Shown: in pieces, positions 1 to 5,437 of the stretch | How the letters are laid out: each line of letters starts with the position of its first letter | How positions within the stretch are numbered: position 1 is the stretch's first letter | From: JAILLW01 sp045629045 | Lineage (GTDB): Bacteria > Bacillota > Clostridia > Lachnospirales > Lachnospiraceae | Assembly: GCA_045629045.1 (NCBI GenBank) | Contig: JAZQQM010000033.1 | Location: 1 to 9,648, forward strand | DNA: 9,648 nt | Reading direction: 5' to 3' | The notes under the pieces: model-generated | What the model was told of the DNA's origin: nothing | Database searches by the model: none | Seen by the model: the letters and a program-made list of their open reading frames with translations, nothing else | Made by a program: the position numbers and the translations under genes

Positions 1-1
1 T

Positions 2-49
2 CCAGAAAACAAACGAATTAAAAAATACAAAGAAAAATGGATTGCATAG
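2..49 (+). CDS. Possible C-terminal tail of an IS3-type transposase (OrfB), partial
   Basis: An open frame enters from the left edge and ends at TAG 47-49, giving the tail PENKRIKKYKEKWIA. The NKRIK...KW pattern resembles the extreme C-terminus of IS150-like OrfB proteins, where a YNNxRI motif is followed by a basic stretch. Only 15 residues are visible, so neither the DDE catalytic residues nor the family can be confirmed. The position, about 90 bases inside the right terminus of the element, fits the usual gap between the orfB stop and the terminal repeat. It could be a chance open frame. Confidence 0.35.
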   Translation, partial: PENKRIKKYKEKWIA

Positions 50-52
50 AAA

Positions 53-84
53 AATGACCATACCTCATACGAAGTATGGTCATT
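53..84. repeat. Perfect 11-bp inverted repeat inside the insertion-sequence end
   Basis: Bases 53-63 (AATGACCATAC) pair perfectly with 74-84 (GTATGGTCATT) around a 10-base loop. No T-run follows on either strand, so it does not look like a standard intrinsic terminator. It lies between the presumed transposase stop and the terminal repeat and may limit transcript read-through or stabilise the transposase mRNA. Confidence 0.5.
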
Positions 85-112
85 CACTAAACATTCATTT
101 TAGATATTTGTC

Positions 113-138
113 CTGTCCACTTGACAGGGAGCATATCA
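113..138 (-). repeat. Right terminal inverted repeat of the left insertion sequence
   Basis: Read on the minus strand it begins TGATATGC and aligns without gaps to the left terminus at 9511-9536, with 19 of 26 matches. An internal stem (CCTGTC 112-117 with GACAGG 123-128) sits within it. The bases just inside the flanked region are AAT (139-141). The right-hand element is also bordered on this region's side by AAT (9508-9510), compatible with a 3-base target duplication but too short to prove one. Confidence 0.55.
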
Positions 139-161
139 AATGAGCGGCGCATTCTTTTTTT
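139..161 (+). terminator. Apparent right half of an intrinsic terminator, cut off by the insertion sequence
   Basis: Immediately after the insertion-sequence end comes a GC-rich arm, GAGCGGCGCATTC (142-154), and then seven T (155-161). No complementary left arm is visible in the preceding 138 bases, which belong to the insertion sequence. The simplest reading is that the element inserted in the loop of a terminator and pushed its left arm outside the window. The same T7-ATTT...ATTCGGCG arrangement follows a complete terminator at 7535-7597. Confidence 0.4.
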
Positions 162-167
162 ATTTTA

Positions 168-245
168 TTCGGCGCCAGCCGTCCATGAGGACGAAGCGAA
201 GCGAAGTCCGAATGGAGCTAGGCTGTTAAGCAGCGGAGCAAGGTT
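168..245 (+). repeat. Structured palindromic repeat, tandem copy 1
   Basis: This 78-bp unit recurs at 252-329 with one substitution, spacing 84 bp. It folds as nested stems: CAGCC 176-180 with GGCTG 221-225, TCCAT 182-186 with ATGGA 212-216, a symmetric GA/GA internal loop (187-188 and 210-211), and GGAC 189-192 with GTCC 206-209. The 13-base loop comes from three CGAAG pentamers. The tail contains a GTTAAGC...GGAGC pattern. A diverged relative lies behind groEL at 7598-7660. Function is unknown; interspersed repetitive palindrome and structured 3' or 5' RNA element are both possible. Confidence 0.8.
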
Positions 246-251
246 GTAAGC

Positions 252-329
252 TTCGGCGCCAGCCGCCCATGAGGACGAAGCGAAGCGAAGTCCGAATGGA
301 GCTAGGCTGTTAAGCAGCGGAGCAAGGTT
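252..329 (+). repeat. Structured palindromic repeat, tandem copy 2
   Basis: It is identical to 168-245 except that T182 is C266. That change opposes C266 to A300 and breaks one pair of the middle stem; the rest of the fold is retained (CAGCC 260-264, GGAC 273-276, GTCC 290-293, GGCTG 305-309). The unit ends at 329, and AT-rich promoter sequence for the downstream gene follows. The gene-free stretch 139-494 thus consists of an orphan terminator half, these two repeats, and the promoter and leader of the gene at 501. Confidence 0.8.
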
Positions 330-379
330 TGAAAAATATCAGACAATTTGCAAAATATGATTTATCTACGACACAAATA

Positions 380-408
380 TTGACCAAAACATACTAAAGT
401 GCTACAAT
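380..408 (+). promoter_or_regulatory. Sigma-A promoter for the 501-3110 gene run
   Basis: A -35 box TTGACC (380-385) and a -10 box TACAAT (403-408) are separated by exactly 17 bases. Each box differs from consensus at one position. A start near 415 would give a leader of about 86 bases. This is the only good promoter seen before the three-gene run. Confidence 0.7.
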
Positions 409-443
409 TTAGAAACCGCATGAGAATTAACTGTATATATTTG

Positions 444-459
444 TATGATGATTATCATA
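444..459. promoter_or_regulatory. Inverted repeat in the leader of the secreted-protein gene
   Basis: TATGAT (444-449) and ATCATA (454-459) are perfect inverted arms around GATT. It lies about 30 bases downstream of the predicted transcription start, so it could be an operator or a small leader hairpin. The half-sites recall Fur-type boxes (ATTATCA), but the 7-1-7 spacing of a Fur box is not met, so no regulator is named. Confidence 0.3.
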
Positions 460-486
460 TAAACAGATATTTATTTATCTAATGAT

Positions 487-493
487 AAGGGGG
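487..493 (+). promoter_or_regulatory. Ribosome binding site that places the start at ATG 501
   Basis: AAGGGGG (487-493) lies 7 bases before ATG 501 but only 1 base before the in-frame GTG at 495. The spacing favours ATG 501, which removes two residues from the longest open frame and leaves a conventional signal peptide starting MNKKMRG. Confidence 0.7.
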
Positions 494-500
494 CGTGAAT

Positions 501-1133
501 ATGAATAAAAAAATGAGGGGAATTACTGTAGCATGTTTATTATCGATTGTGTTGGTATTTGAATTTTTCTCGGTATCTTCATTTGCATTGCCGGAAAATA
601 ACAGGACCTATAAGAAAATAAATGCCATAGCAACGAGGGATTGGACATATGCCTGCGATCCGACAGCTACTTTTCATTACGGTGCGCCGACATTTGCCGA
701 TGAAGCACTTTTGTTCGGACCTCAGTGGACAATTTGCTGGGTGCATATTACAAAAAGCACAATTGATTCCGATGCGTTGTTTTCTGGCGGAGTAACTCCT
801 GACGGTGATTTTAATCTTAATATTACAGGACCTGTGGGAGCCCAATACACAATTAATGTAGATACCACTGAGCAGGATACAGGTAATCATGAAAGTATTC
901 AGTTCGTGTTTACAGCCGATGCGGAGAATGCTTCTATTCAAAAAGTTGGTACGCAGTATGCGTTCATAAATATGACTATGGTATCAATTAATGATTATTA
1001 TGAAAACATGGCAGCTTTATCACAGTCGGCAGCTTCGTTTACACCCGGAATGAACAGATATTATCCTGAAATATATGATATAAACAAAGCAAAAATTGTT
1101 TGCTGCTATTTACCAGGAACAAAAATTAACTAA
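501..1133 (+). CDS. Secreted protein of unknown function with Sec signal peptide
   Basis: The product is 210 residues from ATG 501. A signal peptide is clear: basic n-region MNKKMRG, a hydrophobic core at about residues 8-23, and a small-residue c-region ending SVSSFA with likely cleavage after A29. No lipobox cysteine is placed for lipidation. The mature part is rich in Thr, Asn and aromatic residues and contains a stretch (about 95-165) with alternating hydrophobic positions that suggests beta strands, for example FNLNITGP and QFVFTAD. Near the end is a Cys-Cys pair (VCCYL). I do not recognise the family. It is the first gene after a strong promoter and is followed after 31 bases by a membrane-protein gene, so the three genes 501-3110 are probably co-transcribed. 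An extracellular or cell-surface role is inferred from the signal peptide only. Confidence 0.75.
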   Translation: MNKKMRGITVACLLSIVLVFEFFSVSSFALPENNRTYKKINAIATRDWTYACDPTATFHYGAPTFADEALLFGPQWTICWVHITKSTIDSDALFSGGVTPDGDFNLNITGPVGAQYTINVDTTEQDTGNHESIQFVFTADAENASIQKVGTQYAFINMTMVSINDYYENMAALSQSAASFTPGMNRYYPEIYDINKAKIVCCYLPGTKIN

Positions 1134-1164
1134 TTCTATTCGATAAAACAAAAGAGGTTATCAT

Positions 1165-2022
1165 ATGGAACAAATTTTAAACAGTCTTGGTATTGATTCC
1201 AACTTTGACAAAGATTCGATTCTTCAGGAATTGAAGAAAAAGCGAGCATATTACAAGGCAACTCTTAAGGAAAGATTGCCTGAGAGTATTATGATCGATA
1301 ATAAGAACAAGCTTAAAAACGTCAGCTATATGATAGGTGCCATAGAACTGTCGAAAGGAATGGAGCCGTCTTTCGGACCGGATGCAACTCCTGAGCAGGA
1401 GATGGCATATGAAGTTGTGGAGACACAAACTACCCAAACAACTCAGACCCAAACCGTTGAAATACCGAATACGAATGACGTTACACCGACATCAGCTGCA
1501 AACACCAGCCCTGCTGAACCACAGGTAAATGAAACCGAAACTATCAGCAGTTTCAATTCTTCAGCGCTTACATACAGAACGCGATTAGAACAAAAGTTTA
1601 GTACCTTAAAGATAACTTCAATAATAGCCGCACTCATTTTAGGAATAATTCTGTTCGTGAAAGTTTTTCAGGTTAGCGGAGCCATGTTCTTTTGGTTAAT
1701 TGTTATTTTTGCTTTAATATATTTCCTATTTAACAAACTTTTCATTTTGGAAACGGTTGATAAAAAATTCCTAAATGAAGTCCAAGGATATTCGTCTGTT
1801 GCAAGAAATGCAAAATCGTATATGTTACCAATAATAATTTCACTTTCGATTCCATCGCTTATTTTGTTGGGGGCCGGATTTTCGGGAATTATATTTATGG
1901 CAATATATGTTGGAATATTTTTTGGCGGAACAAAGCTTATAGTTTATAAATTAGGAAACAAATTTAATATAAATTCCAATATGGTTATGAGAGAAGCTCA
2001 GAAAATAATAGATGGAAGGTAG
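1165..2022 (+). CDS. Membrane protein of unknown function with shared N-terminal helical domain
   Basis: The 285-residue product starts at ATG 1165 behind an AGAGG site (1153-1157). Residues 1-66 form a soluble, helical, lysine-rich domain (LGIDSNFDKDSILQEL at 8-23, then KKKRAYY). Residues 67-145 are a low-complexity linker rich in Thr, Gln, Pro and Glu. Four hydrophobic segments follow at about 148-168, 172-190, 219-238 and 239-260, and the C-terminus is basic. The N-terminal domain has the same layout as the start of the next protein (2031-3110), which also has a Ser/Thr/Gln linker before its membrane part. No catalytic motif or known domain was recognised. The stop is 8 bases before the next start, indicating one operon. 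Residues 1-145 are probably cytoplasmic, but topology is not determined. Confidence 0.75.
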   Translation: MEQILNSLGIDSNFDKDSILQELKKKRAYYKATLKERLPESIMIDNKNKLKNVSYMIGAIELSKGMEPSFGPDATPEQEMAYEVVETQTTQTTQTQTVEIPNTNDVTPTSAANTSPAEPQVNETETISSFNSSALTYRTRLEQKFSTLKITSIIAALILGIILFVKVFQVSGAMFFWLIVIFALIYFLFNKLFILETVDKKFLNEVQGYSSVARNAKSYMLPIIISLSIPSLILLGAGFSGIIFMAIYVGIFFGGTKLIVYKLGNKFNINSNMVMREAQKIIDGR

Positions 2023-2030
2023 GCAGAAGA

Positions 2031-3110
2031 ATGTATAATTTATTGCAAAAATACGGAATCAGCGCCAAAGAGCCTGACATGATTATTGATAAGCTGTTTG
2101 AAAAACGGAAAGAATTGATTGAACAATTGACAGGAAGCGACGCGGGCACTTCTTCAATTATTAACAGTGATATAAAGGATATAGAACTTGCGCTTAATTC
2201 GTTATCATGGGCATCAGGAATAGACATTACCGCACGGATGAACGAAACTGTAGTACCGCAGTCTGTTCAAACATCGGCGGCAGAACCGACAGTGAATTCA
2301 AGTCCTGCACAGACATTAAATAGCAACGAAAATGTGCAAAGACAGAGTGTAAACACGCATAAAGATGAAATGTCTTTTGATGAAAAACTAAGAGCAGCCA
2401 AAAAATATAAATTCTCAGCATTAACGATTATTGTGATGATATTGTGCTGGATGTTTATGGTTATAACTGTCATTGCGCCTTCTTTATTTTCTGTATATCA
2501 AATTAATGAGGATAGTTTAATAGGTGAGCTGCAAAGTATGTTAACAGATGACGATAAGGGCAAGGTGTTGTGTGTAGGTGATATCGGAGGATTTTTCGAA
2601 GCGGTATACGGCGTAAAAAATAAGAAACTTGCCAGTTTTTCATATGGTAATCCGGTAAAGTACGATGATGATTATGATACAGAGGAGGAAAACTCGAAAA
2701 TTTCCGGCGAAAACGGTAAAATTTCATGTGCAAACATACTGAATAATCTTATAACCTTTAACCGTATTATTATAGGTTTAATTGCAGCCTTTCTGGCATT
2801 TAAAATTCCCATCTCGCTTGCTGCAAAGAAGAGAAGGGAAAAAACACTCTTATGGAACGGCGTGGGCTGTGCATTGGCAGCTCTAAACTGTGTTTACATT
2901 CCGGCTATATTATTGCTGGTAAATTCGGCAAATGATGCTTTGGAAGAAATAGTGGATGGCAAAAATATATTTGAAATGTATTGGCTTGGATACGGCATAA
3001 TAGTGGGCGCAACCGTTATTTTTATTTTGCTGGAATATGTACTTAAGCGACGTATGATTCGAGATTATAAAAAATCAGGAAGTAGCATTAATGTGGCATA
3101 TATTTTCTGA
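2031..3110 (+). CDS. Membrane protein of unknown function, partner or paralogue of the preceding gene
   Basis: The 359-residue product starts at ATG 2031. Its SD-like purines (GGAAGG, 2014-2019) overlap the end of the preceding gene, suggesting translational coupling. Residues 1-70 (LLQKYGI...IIDKLFEKRKELIEQL) resemble the N-terminal domain of the preceding protein in length, helix pattern and the closing hydrophobic-Gly motif (ALNSLSWASGI against GAIELSKGM). A Ser/Thr/Gln/Asn-rich linker covers about 71-115. Membrane segments lie at about 128-155, 245-263, 275-298 and 318-337. Between the first two is a roughly 90-residue loop with an acidic cluster (DDDYDTEEE, 212-220) and two cysteines (C181, C233). 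The gene ends 5 bases from the convergent ylmH stop. Function is unknown; a paired membrane complex is conceivable. Confidence 0.75.
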   Translation: MYNLLQKYGISAKEPDMIIDKLFEKRKELIEQLTGSDAGTSSIINSDIKDIELALNSLSWASGIDITARMNETVVPQSVQTSAAEPTVNSSPAQTLNSNENVQRQSVNTHKDEMSFDEKLRAAKKYKFSALTIIVMILCWMFMVITVIAPSLFSVYQINEDSLIGELQSMLTDDDKGKVLCVGDIGGFFEAVYGVKNKKLASFSYGNPVKYDDDYDTEEENSKISGENGKISCANILNNLITFNRIIIGLIAAFLAFKIPISLAAKKRREKTLLWNGVGCALAALNCVYIPAILLLVNSANDALEEIVDGKNIFEMYWLGYGIIVGATVIFILLEYVLKRRMIRDYKKSGSSINVAYIF

Positions 3111-3111
3111 T
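3069..3111 (-). terminator. Weak candidate terminator for ylmH inside the end of the convergent gene
   Basis: On the minus strand, ATCAG (3111-3107) can pair with CTGAT (3078-3074), extendable by two A-T pairs after a one-base bulge, and is followed by six T (3074-3069). The loop is long (about 28 bases) and the stem AT-rich, so it may be weak. No better terminator exists in the 5-base gap between the two convergent stops. Confidence 0.3.
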
Positions 3112-3115
3112 ACAG

Positions 3116-3883
3116 CTATTTATACACCAAAACCTTTTGAGATATTTTCCCTTTTCGTGTGACGGAAGAGTCACCGCTTAAGATGAATTTTCCGAAGCCT
3201 CTGGCGTTGACAACATCTCCGGGCTTAAGCAATTTGGAATTATCGGTAGTTAAGCGACCGTTAATAAAAACCCGTGAACTTCTGAATAATTCAAGGGATG
3301 ATTCACGTGAAAGATTATATACTTTTGAAATAAGGGCATCAGCCCGTAATGAAGCAACTTGAACGGTAAGTTCCCGAGGGTCTTCCTTGGGAACTTCTTT
3401 TATATTGGTAATTATGGTGCATTTAACGAAATTATGACGCACTTTATCAAGACTGTTGATGATATACTGGCTGATGTTTTCCAGGCAGAAAAGATAGCAT
3501 TCCTTTTCGTTAACGAGAATGTCGCCTAAAGTACTTCTTTCGATTCCAAGATTCATAAGCGCACCAAGAAAGTCCCGATGAGATAATTTCTCGGCAAATT
3601 TGGGAGCCATGGGAGTAATGTGGAGGCATACAATCGGAATGGGAGCTTCGTATCCAAGTGATTCTTCCTCTCCGAAGGATATGATTACACGCTCCGCACC
3701 TTCATATCCGCCATACACAGCAGGATGAGCGAAGGATAAATCCTTTTCAATCTGGTGATAGACGTCCTGCTCGCTTAACCCTAAAAATCCGGAAAAGGTG
3801 TATACACTTTGCCCATAGGATTTATTTGCCAGGTCCTTAAGACGATTCTTTAATTGTTCTGTATCCTTTGATGTATCGCTCAT
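3116..3883 (-). CDS. ylmH: YlmH-type RNA-binding S4-domain protein
   Basis: The 255-residue product matches the YlmH family, cytoplasmic S4-domain proteins linked in Firmicutes to cell division and to ribosome/peptidyl-tRNA quality control (family knowledge). The N-terminal part carries KNRLKDLANKSY...VYTFSGFLGL at 12-36 and GGYEGAERVI at 58-67. A strongly family-like block HRDFLGALMNLGIERSTLGDIL spans 102-123. The S4 domain lies at about 180-235 and includes R201SSRVFINGR210 and KLLKPGDVV (217-225). Full length is normal for the family. It is not next to divIVA/sepF-type genes, its common setting; here it stands alone, divergent from a GGDEF gene. No ribosome binding site precedes the start, and a TTGACA promoter lies so close that the mRNA may have almost no leader. 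Confidence 0.93.
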   Translation of the reverse strand: MSDTSKDTEQLKNRLKDLANKSYGQSVYTFSGFLGLSEQDVYHQIEKDLSFAHPAVYGGYEGAERVIISFGEEESLGYEAPIPIVCLHITPMAPKFAEKLSHRDFLGALMNLGIERSTLGDILVNEKECYLFCLENISQYIINSLDKVRHNFVKCTIITNIKEVPKEDPRELTVQVASLRADALISKVYNLSRESSLELFRSSRVFINGRLTTDNSKLLKPGDVVNARGFGKFILSGDSSVTRKGKISQKVLVYK

Positions 3884-3892
3884 AATGATTGT

Positions 3893-3921
3893 ATTGTGAA
3901 TTAATGTGGATTTACTGTCAA
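3893..3921 (-). promoter_or_regulatory. Promoter for ylmH, implying a leaderless or near-leaderless mRNA
   Basis: Read on the minus strand, a consensus -35 TTGACA (3921-3916) is followed after 17 bases by CACAAT (3898-3893, 4 of 6 consensus matches). An overlapping TACAAT (3893-3888) is a better -10 but at 22-base spacing. Either choice puts transcription start within a few bases of ATG 3883, and no SD-like purine run is seen before it. Confidence 0.5.
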
Positions 3922-3924
3922 GAA

Positions 3925-4105
3925 GATAAGACTATTCATGTTATTTATGCGGATTTTTGCTTAGAATTATCCAATAACTAAGTGCAATGAGTTTTCCTGC
4001 CGGAAGGTTACGTAAAACGCGCAAAATAGGGCAAATATGTAACCCACAGGCCTAAATAAGAAGTATCGGCAGGGAATACAGCTATCAGAGACAAGCAGTC
4101 TTATC
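3925..4105. ncRNA. Candidate structured RNA or palindromic element in the divergent intergenic region
   Basis: The 300-base gap 3884-4183 has no gene but contains nested inverted repeats. An outer pair GATAAGACT (3925-3933)/AGTCTTATC (4097-4105) is perfect. Inside are a hairpin (CTTAG 3960-3964/CTAAG 3978-3982, extendable by TTG/CAA), a 10-bp helix with one wobble (3993-4002/4067-4076; CCTGCCG with CGGCAGG) and, within that, a 9-bp helix with one wobble (4006-4014/4036-4044; GGTTAC with GTAACC). A 4-bp pseudoknot is possible (TAGG 4027-4030/CCTA 4051-4054). The topology recalls a riboswitch-like fold, but no known class fits. The 9-bp terminal pair would also suit a small non-autonomous transposable element. 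Transcription strand is unknown. Confidence 0.45.
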
Positions 4106-4136
4106 CGGTCGACAAAAATATGCATTTATAGTAAAA

Positions 4137-4165
4137 TTGACAAGTGTATATCTTTGTACACAAAT
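4137..4165 (+). promoter_or_regulatory. Possible promoter of the GGDEF gene
   Basis: A consensus TTGACA (4137-4142) lies 47 bases before the start codon. At 17-base spacing the -10 candidate is ACAAAT (4160-4165), a poor match, so the element may be weak or need an activator. If used, the transcript would begin downstream of the 3925-4105 fold and exclude it. Confidence 0.35.
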
Positions 4166-4183
4166 ATATAGAAGAGGTGAATA

Positions 4184-4885
4184 ATGGGGGCAGATAAAGA
4201 ATTTTCACTTGATAATCAGTATTCTTTGGATGAGCTTAGAAGTATGCTTAAGAATATGTCGGAGAATGTGAAAGTAACAATAGAGTTTAGCGAGGTTGAT
4301 GAAAGAAAACCTTTTGCCGAGGCATCGGGGATTATCAGCAATGAGGAGATAGACAAGATGATAGAAGAACGTAAGCGTTCTTTGCATGCATCTTCTCAAA
4401 AAGATGAGCTCACGGGACTGTTTAACAAGGATTACTTTGACAAGAGAGTTAATACCATTGACAGATCACAGGTCCTTCCGGTAGCAATTATTAATTTCAA
4501 TATTAATAACTGGAGATTTGTTAATGAGAACTTCGGTGATGAAGAGTCCGACAGGCTGATTAAGATTATTGCGGATATTATTGATACTGAGGCTAAACCC
4601 TATTTCGTGGCAGGAAGAATGGATGGGGACATATTCGGTGTGGTAATACCTATGGCTACCGAAGGCGAGGCAGAATTCTTCGTACAGGATGTTAAAGACA
4701 GATGCCTTCATTATGAAGATGATATATTGGCACCTTCTGTGGCAGCAGGCATTGTTTATAAAACAAATGTTGAGCAGAGTATAGAGACATTGATGTCTGA
4801 TGCGGAGTATGCAATGTTTGACGATAAGTTTCAGACCAAGAACGCACCGGGATATCAGGAGCGTTTGGAACATGGGCTGCATTAA
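4184..4885 (+). CDS. Degenerate GGDEF-domain protein, probably not a diguanylate cyclase
   Basis: The 233-residue product starts at ATG 4184 behind AGAGGTG. Residues 1-70 are a charged, non-membrane N-terminal region without a recognised sensor domain. A GGDEF fold follows: DELTGLFNKDYF (74-85), the FNINNWRFVNENFG block (105-118), signature RMDGDIF (145-151) and the closing SVAAGI...DAEYAMFDDK (185-215). Key residues are altered: the signature reads DGDIF instead of GGDEF, losing the first Gly and the Glu, and the metal-binding Asp pair in the usual DxDxFK segment is replaced by Asn (FNINNW). Cyclase activity is therefore unlikely; by analogy with other degenerate GGDEF proteins it may bind nucleotide or a partner. 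No EAL domain or membrane segment is present. It is probably co-transcribed with the small membrane protein at 4973. Confidence 0.85.
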   Translation: MGADKEFSLDNQYSLDELRSMLKNMSENVKVTIEFSEVDERKPFAEASGIISNEEIDKMIEERKRSLHASSQKDELTGLFNKDYFDKRVNTIDRSQVLPVAIINFNINNWRFVNENFGDEESDRLIKIIADIIDTEAKPYFVAGRMDGDIFGVVIPMATEGEAEFFVQDVKDRCLHYEDDILAPSVAAGIVYKTNVEQSIETLMSDAEYAMFDDKFQTKNAPGYQERLEHGLH

Positions 4886-4890
4886 TGGTA

Positions 4891-4979
4891 GGTTAGCCCG
4901 AAAGAATAATTGTGGCAGATTAGCTTGTGAAGAGTGATATTTGTGTCAGGTTAATCGAGAAAGAGTGACTGTATGCCGG
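4891..4979 (+). repeat. Three degenerate tandem repeats of about 30 bases
   Basis: Three imperfect copies follow one another at about 4891-4918, 4919-4949 and 4949-4979. Each has a (G)GTTA or ATTA start, a purine-rich GAAAGA/GAAGAGTGA middle and a TGNCAG/TGCCGG end. They fill the gap between the GGDEF stop and the next gene, and the third overlaps that gene's start codon. Similarity is by eye and degenerate. Confidence 0.4.
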
Positions 4980-5326
4980 TACGTACGATAGATATTGATA
5001 AATTGGAATCATGTGAAGACTTGCCTGAAGCACCGCGAAAAAGGAAGAGTATTGTTTTGTCGGTTATAGGCATGATACTTCTTATAGTTGATGTTGCGGG
5101 AATGGCATACTTTAGTATACGTTACGGTTCAATGCATAATCGTCCGGATAATATCAGATTATTATCCAAGATTCTTGAAGTAGGATGTATAGGTTCGGTA
5201 GTGTTACTATTTGTGGCACTTAAGTTCAATAAGAAGAACAAACCGGTTCTTATTTTCCTGGGGTTGTGGATTGCATATATTATCTGGTTTATGACGGCAA
5301 TGACAATTAATATACCATTTTTCTAA
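4973..5326 (+). CDS. Small three-helix membrane protein of unknown function
   Basis: The 117-residue product has a short acidic N-terminus (TIDIDKLESCEDLPEAP), a basic PRKRK patch at 21-25, and three hydrophobic segments at about 26-48, 66-84 and 91-113. The positive patch just before the first helix suggests the N-terminus is inside. No family was recognised. The start is supported only by a weak purine run (GAAAGAG, about 4958-4966), and no promoter is seen in the 87-base gap after the GGDEF gene, so co-transcription is likely. A terminator follows 4 bases after the stop, ending this two-gene unit. Confidence 0.7.
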   Translation: MPVRTIDIDKLESCEDLPEAPRKRKSIVLSVIGMILLIVDVAGMAYFSIRYGSMHNRPDNIRLLSKILEVGCIGSVVLLFVALKFNKKNKPVLIFLGLWIAYIIWFMTAMTINIPFF

Positions 5327-5330
5327 AATG

Positions 5331-5364
5331 ACGGCGCGAAGATTACTCCGTGCCGTTTAATTTT
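5331..5364 (+). terminator. Intrinsic terminator closing the GGDEF/membrane-protein unit
   Basis: ACGGCGCG (5331-5338) pairs with CGTGCCGT (5349-5356), 8 bp with one G-T wobble, around a 10-base loop. The tail TTAATTTT follows. It separates the upstream genes from the heat-shock operon. Confidence 0.75.
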
Positions 5365-5391
5365 GGCATATTGAAAACAGCATTTATTTGA

Positions 5392-5429
5392 AAAAACTAT
5401 TTATTAAAAACTATTTCTTAAAAAACTAT
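5392..5429 (+). repeat. Three AAAAACTAT direct repeats upstream of the groES promoter
   Basis: AAAAACTAT occurs at 5392-5400, 5406-5414 and 5421-5429, spaced 14 and 15 bases apart. The cluster ends 8 bases before the -35 box, where an UP element would lie. It may raise basal promoter activity through the A-tracts; a specific binding protein is not implied. Confidence 0.45.
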
Positions 5430-5437
5430 AAACTGTC

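Larger units (their letters stand above)
1..138 (+). mobile_element. Right end of an IS3-family-like insertion sequence (partial)
   Basis: The last 26 bases (113-138) match the reverse complement of the left end of the element starting at 9511 at 19 of 26 positions. Both finish in the TG...CA termini usual for IS3-type elements: TGATATG at 9511 and CATATCA at 132-138. The matching orientation and the remnant reading frame at 2-49 suggest the transposase was transcribed on the plus strand, with its body left of the window. The two elements are related but not identical. Family assignment rests on the termini and on the OrfA start seen at 9573, not on a full transposase. Confidence 0.62.

Noticed and set aside
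168..329. CRISPR array
   Set aside because: Only two copies, 78 bases long with a 6-base gap, and no cas genes; spacer structure is absent.
444..459. Fur box in front of the secreted-protein gene
   Set aside because: The arms resemble Fur half-sites, but the 7-1-7 spacing is not met and no iron-related gene is nearby.
495..500. GTG 495 as start of the secreted protein
   Set aside because: The AAGGGGG site is only one base away from GTG 495 but correctly spaced for ATG 501.
579..941. Minus-strand frame inside the secreted-protein gene
   Set aside because: The opposite strand carries a signal peptide, promoter and ribosome binding site; this frame has none of these.
3992..4080. c-di-GMP-I (GEMM) riboswitch upstream of the GGDEF gene
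   Set aside because: AGGGCAAA and GGCCTAAA words are present, but the GNRA-capped hairpin and the GACGCAAAG segment of the class are missing and the helix order differs.
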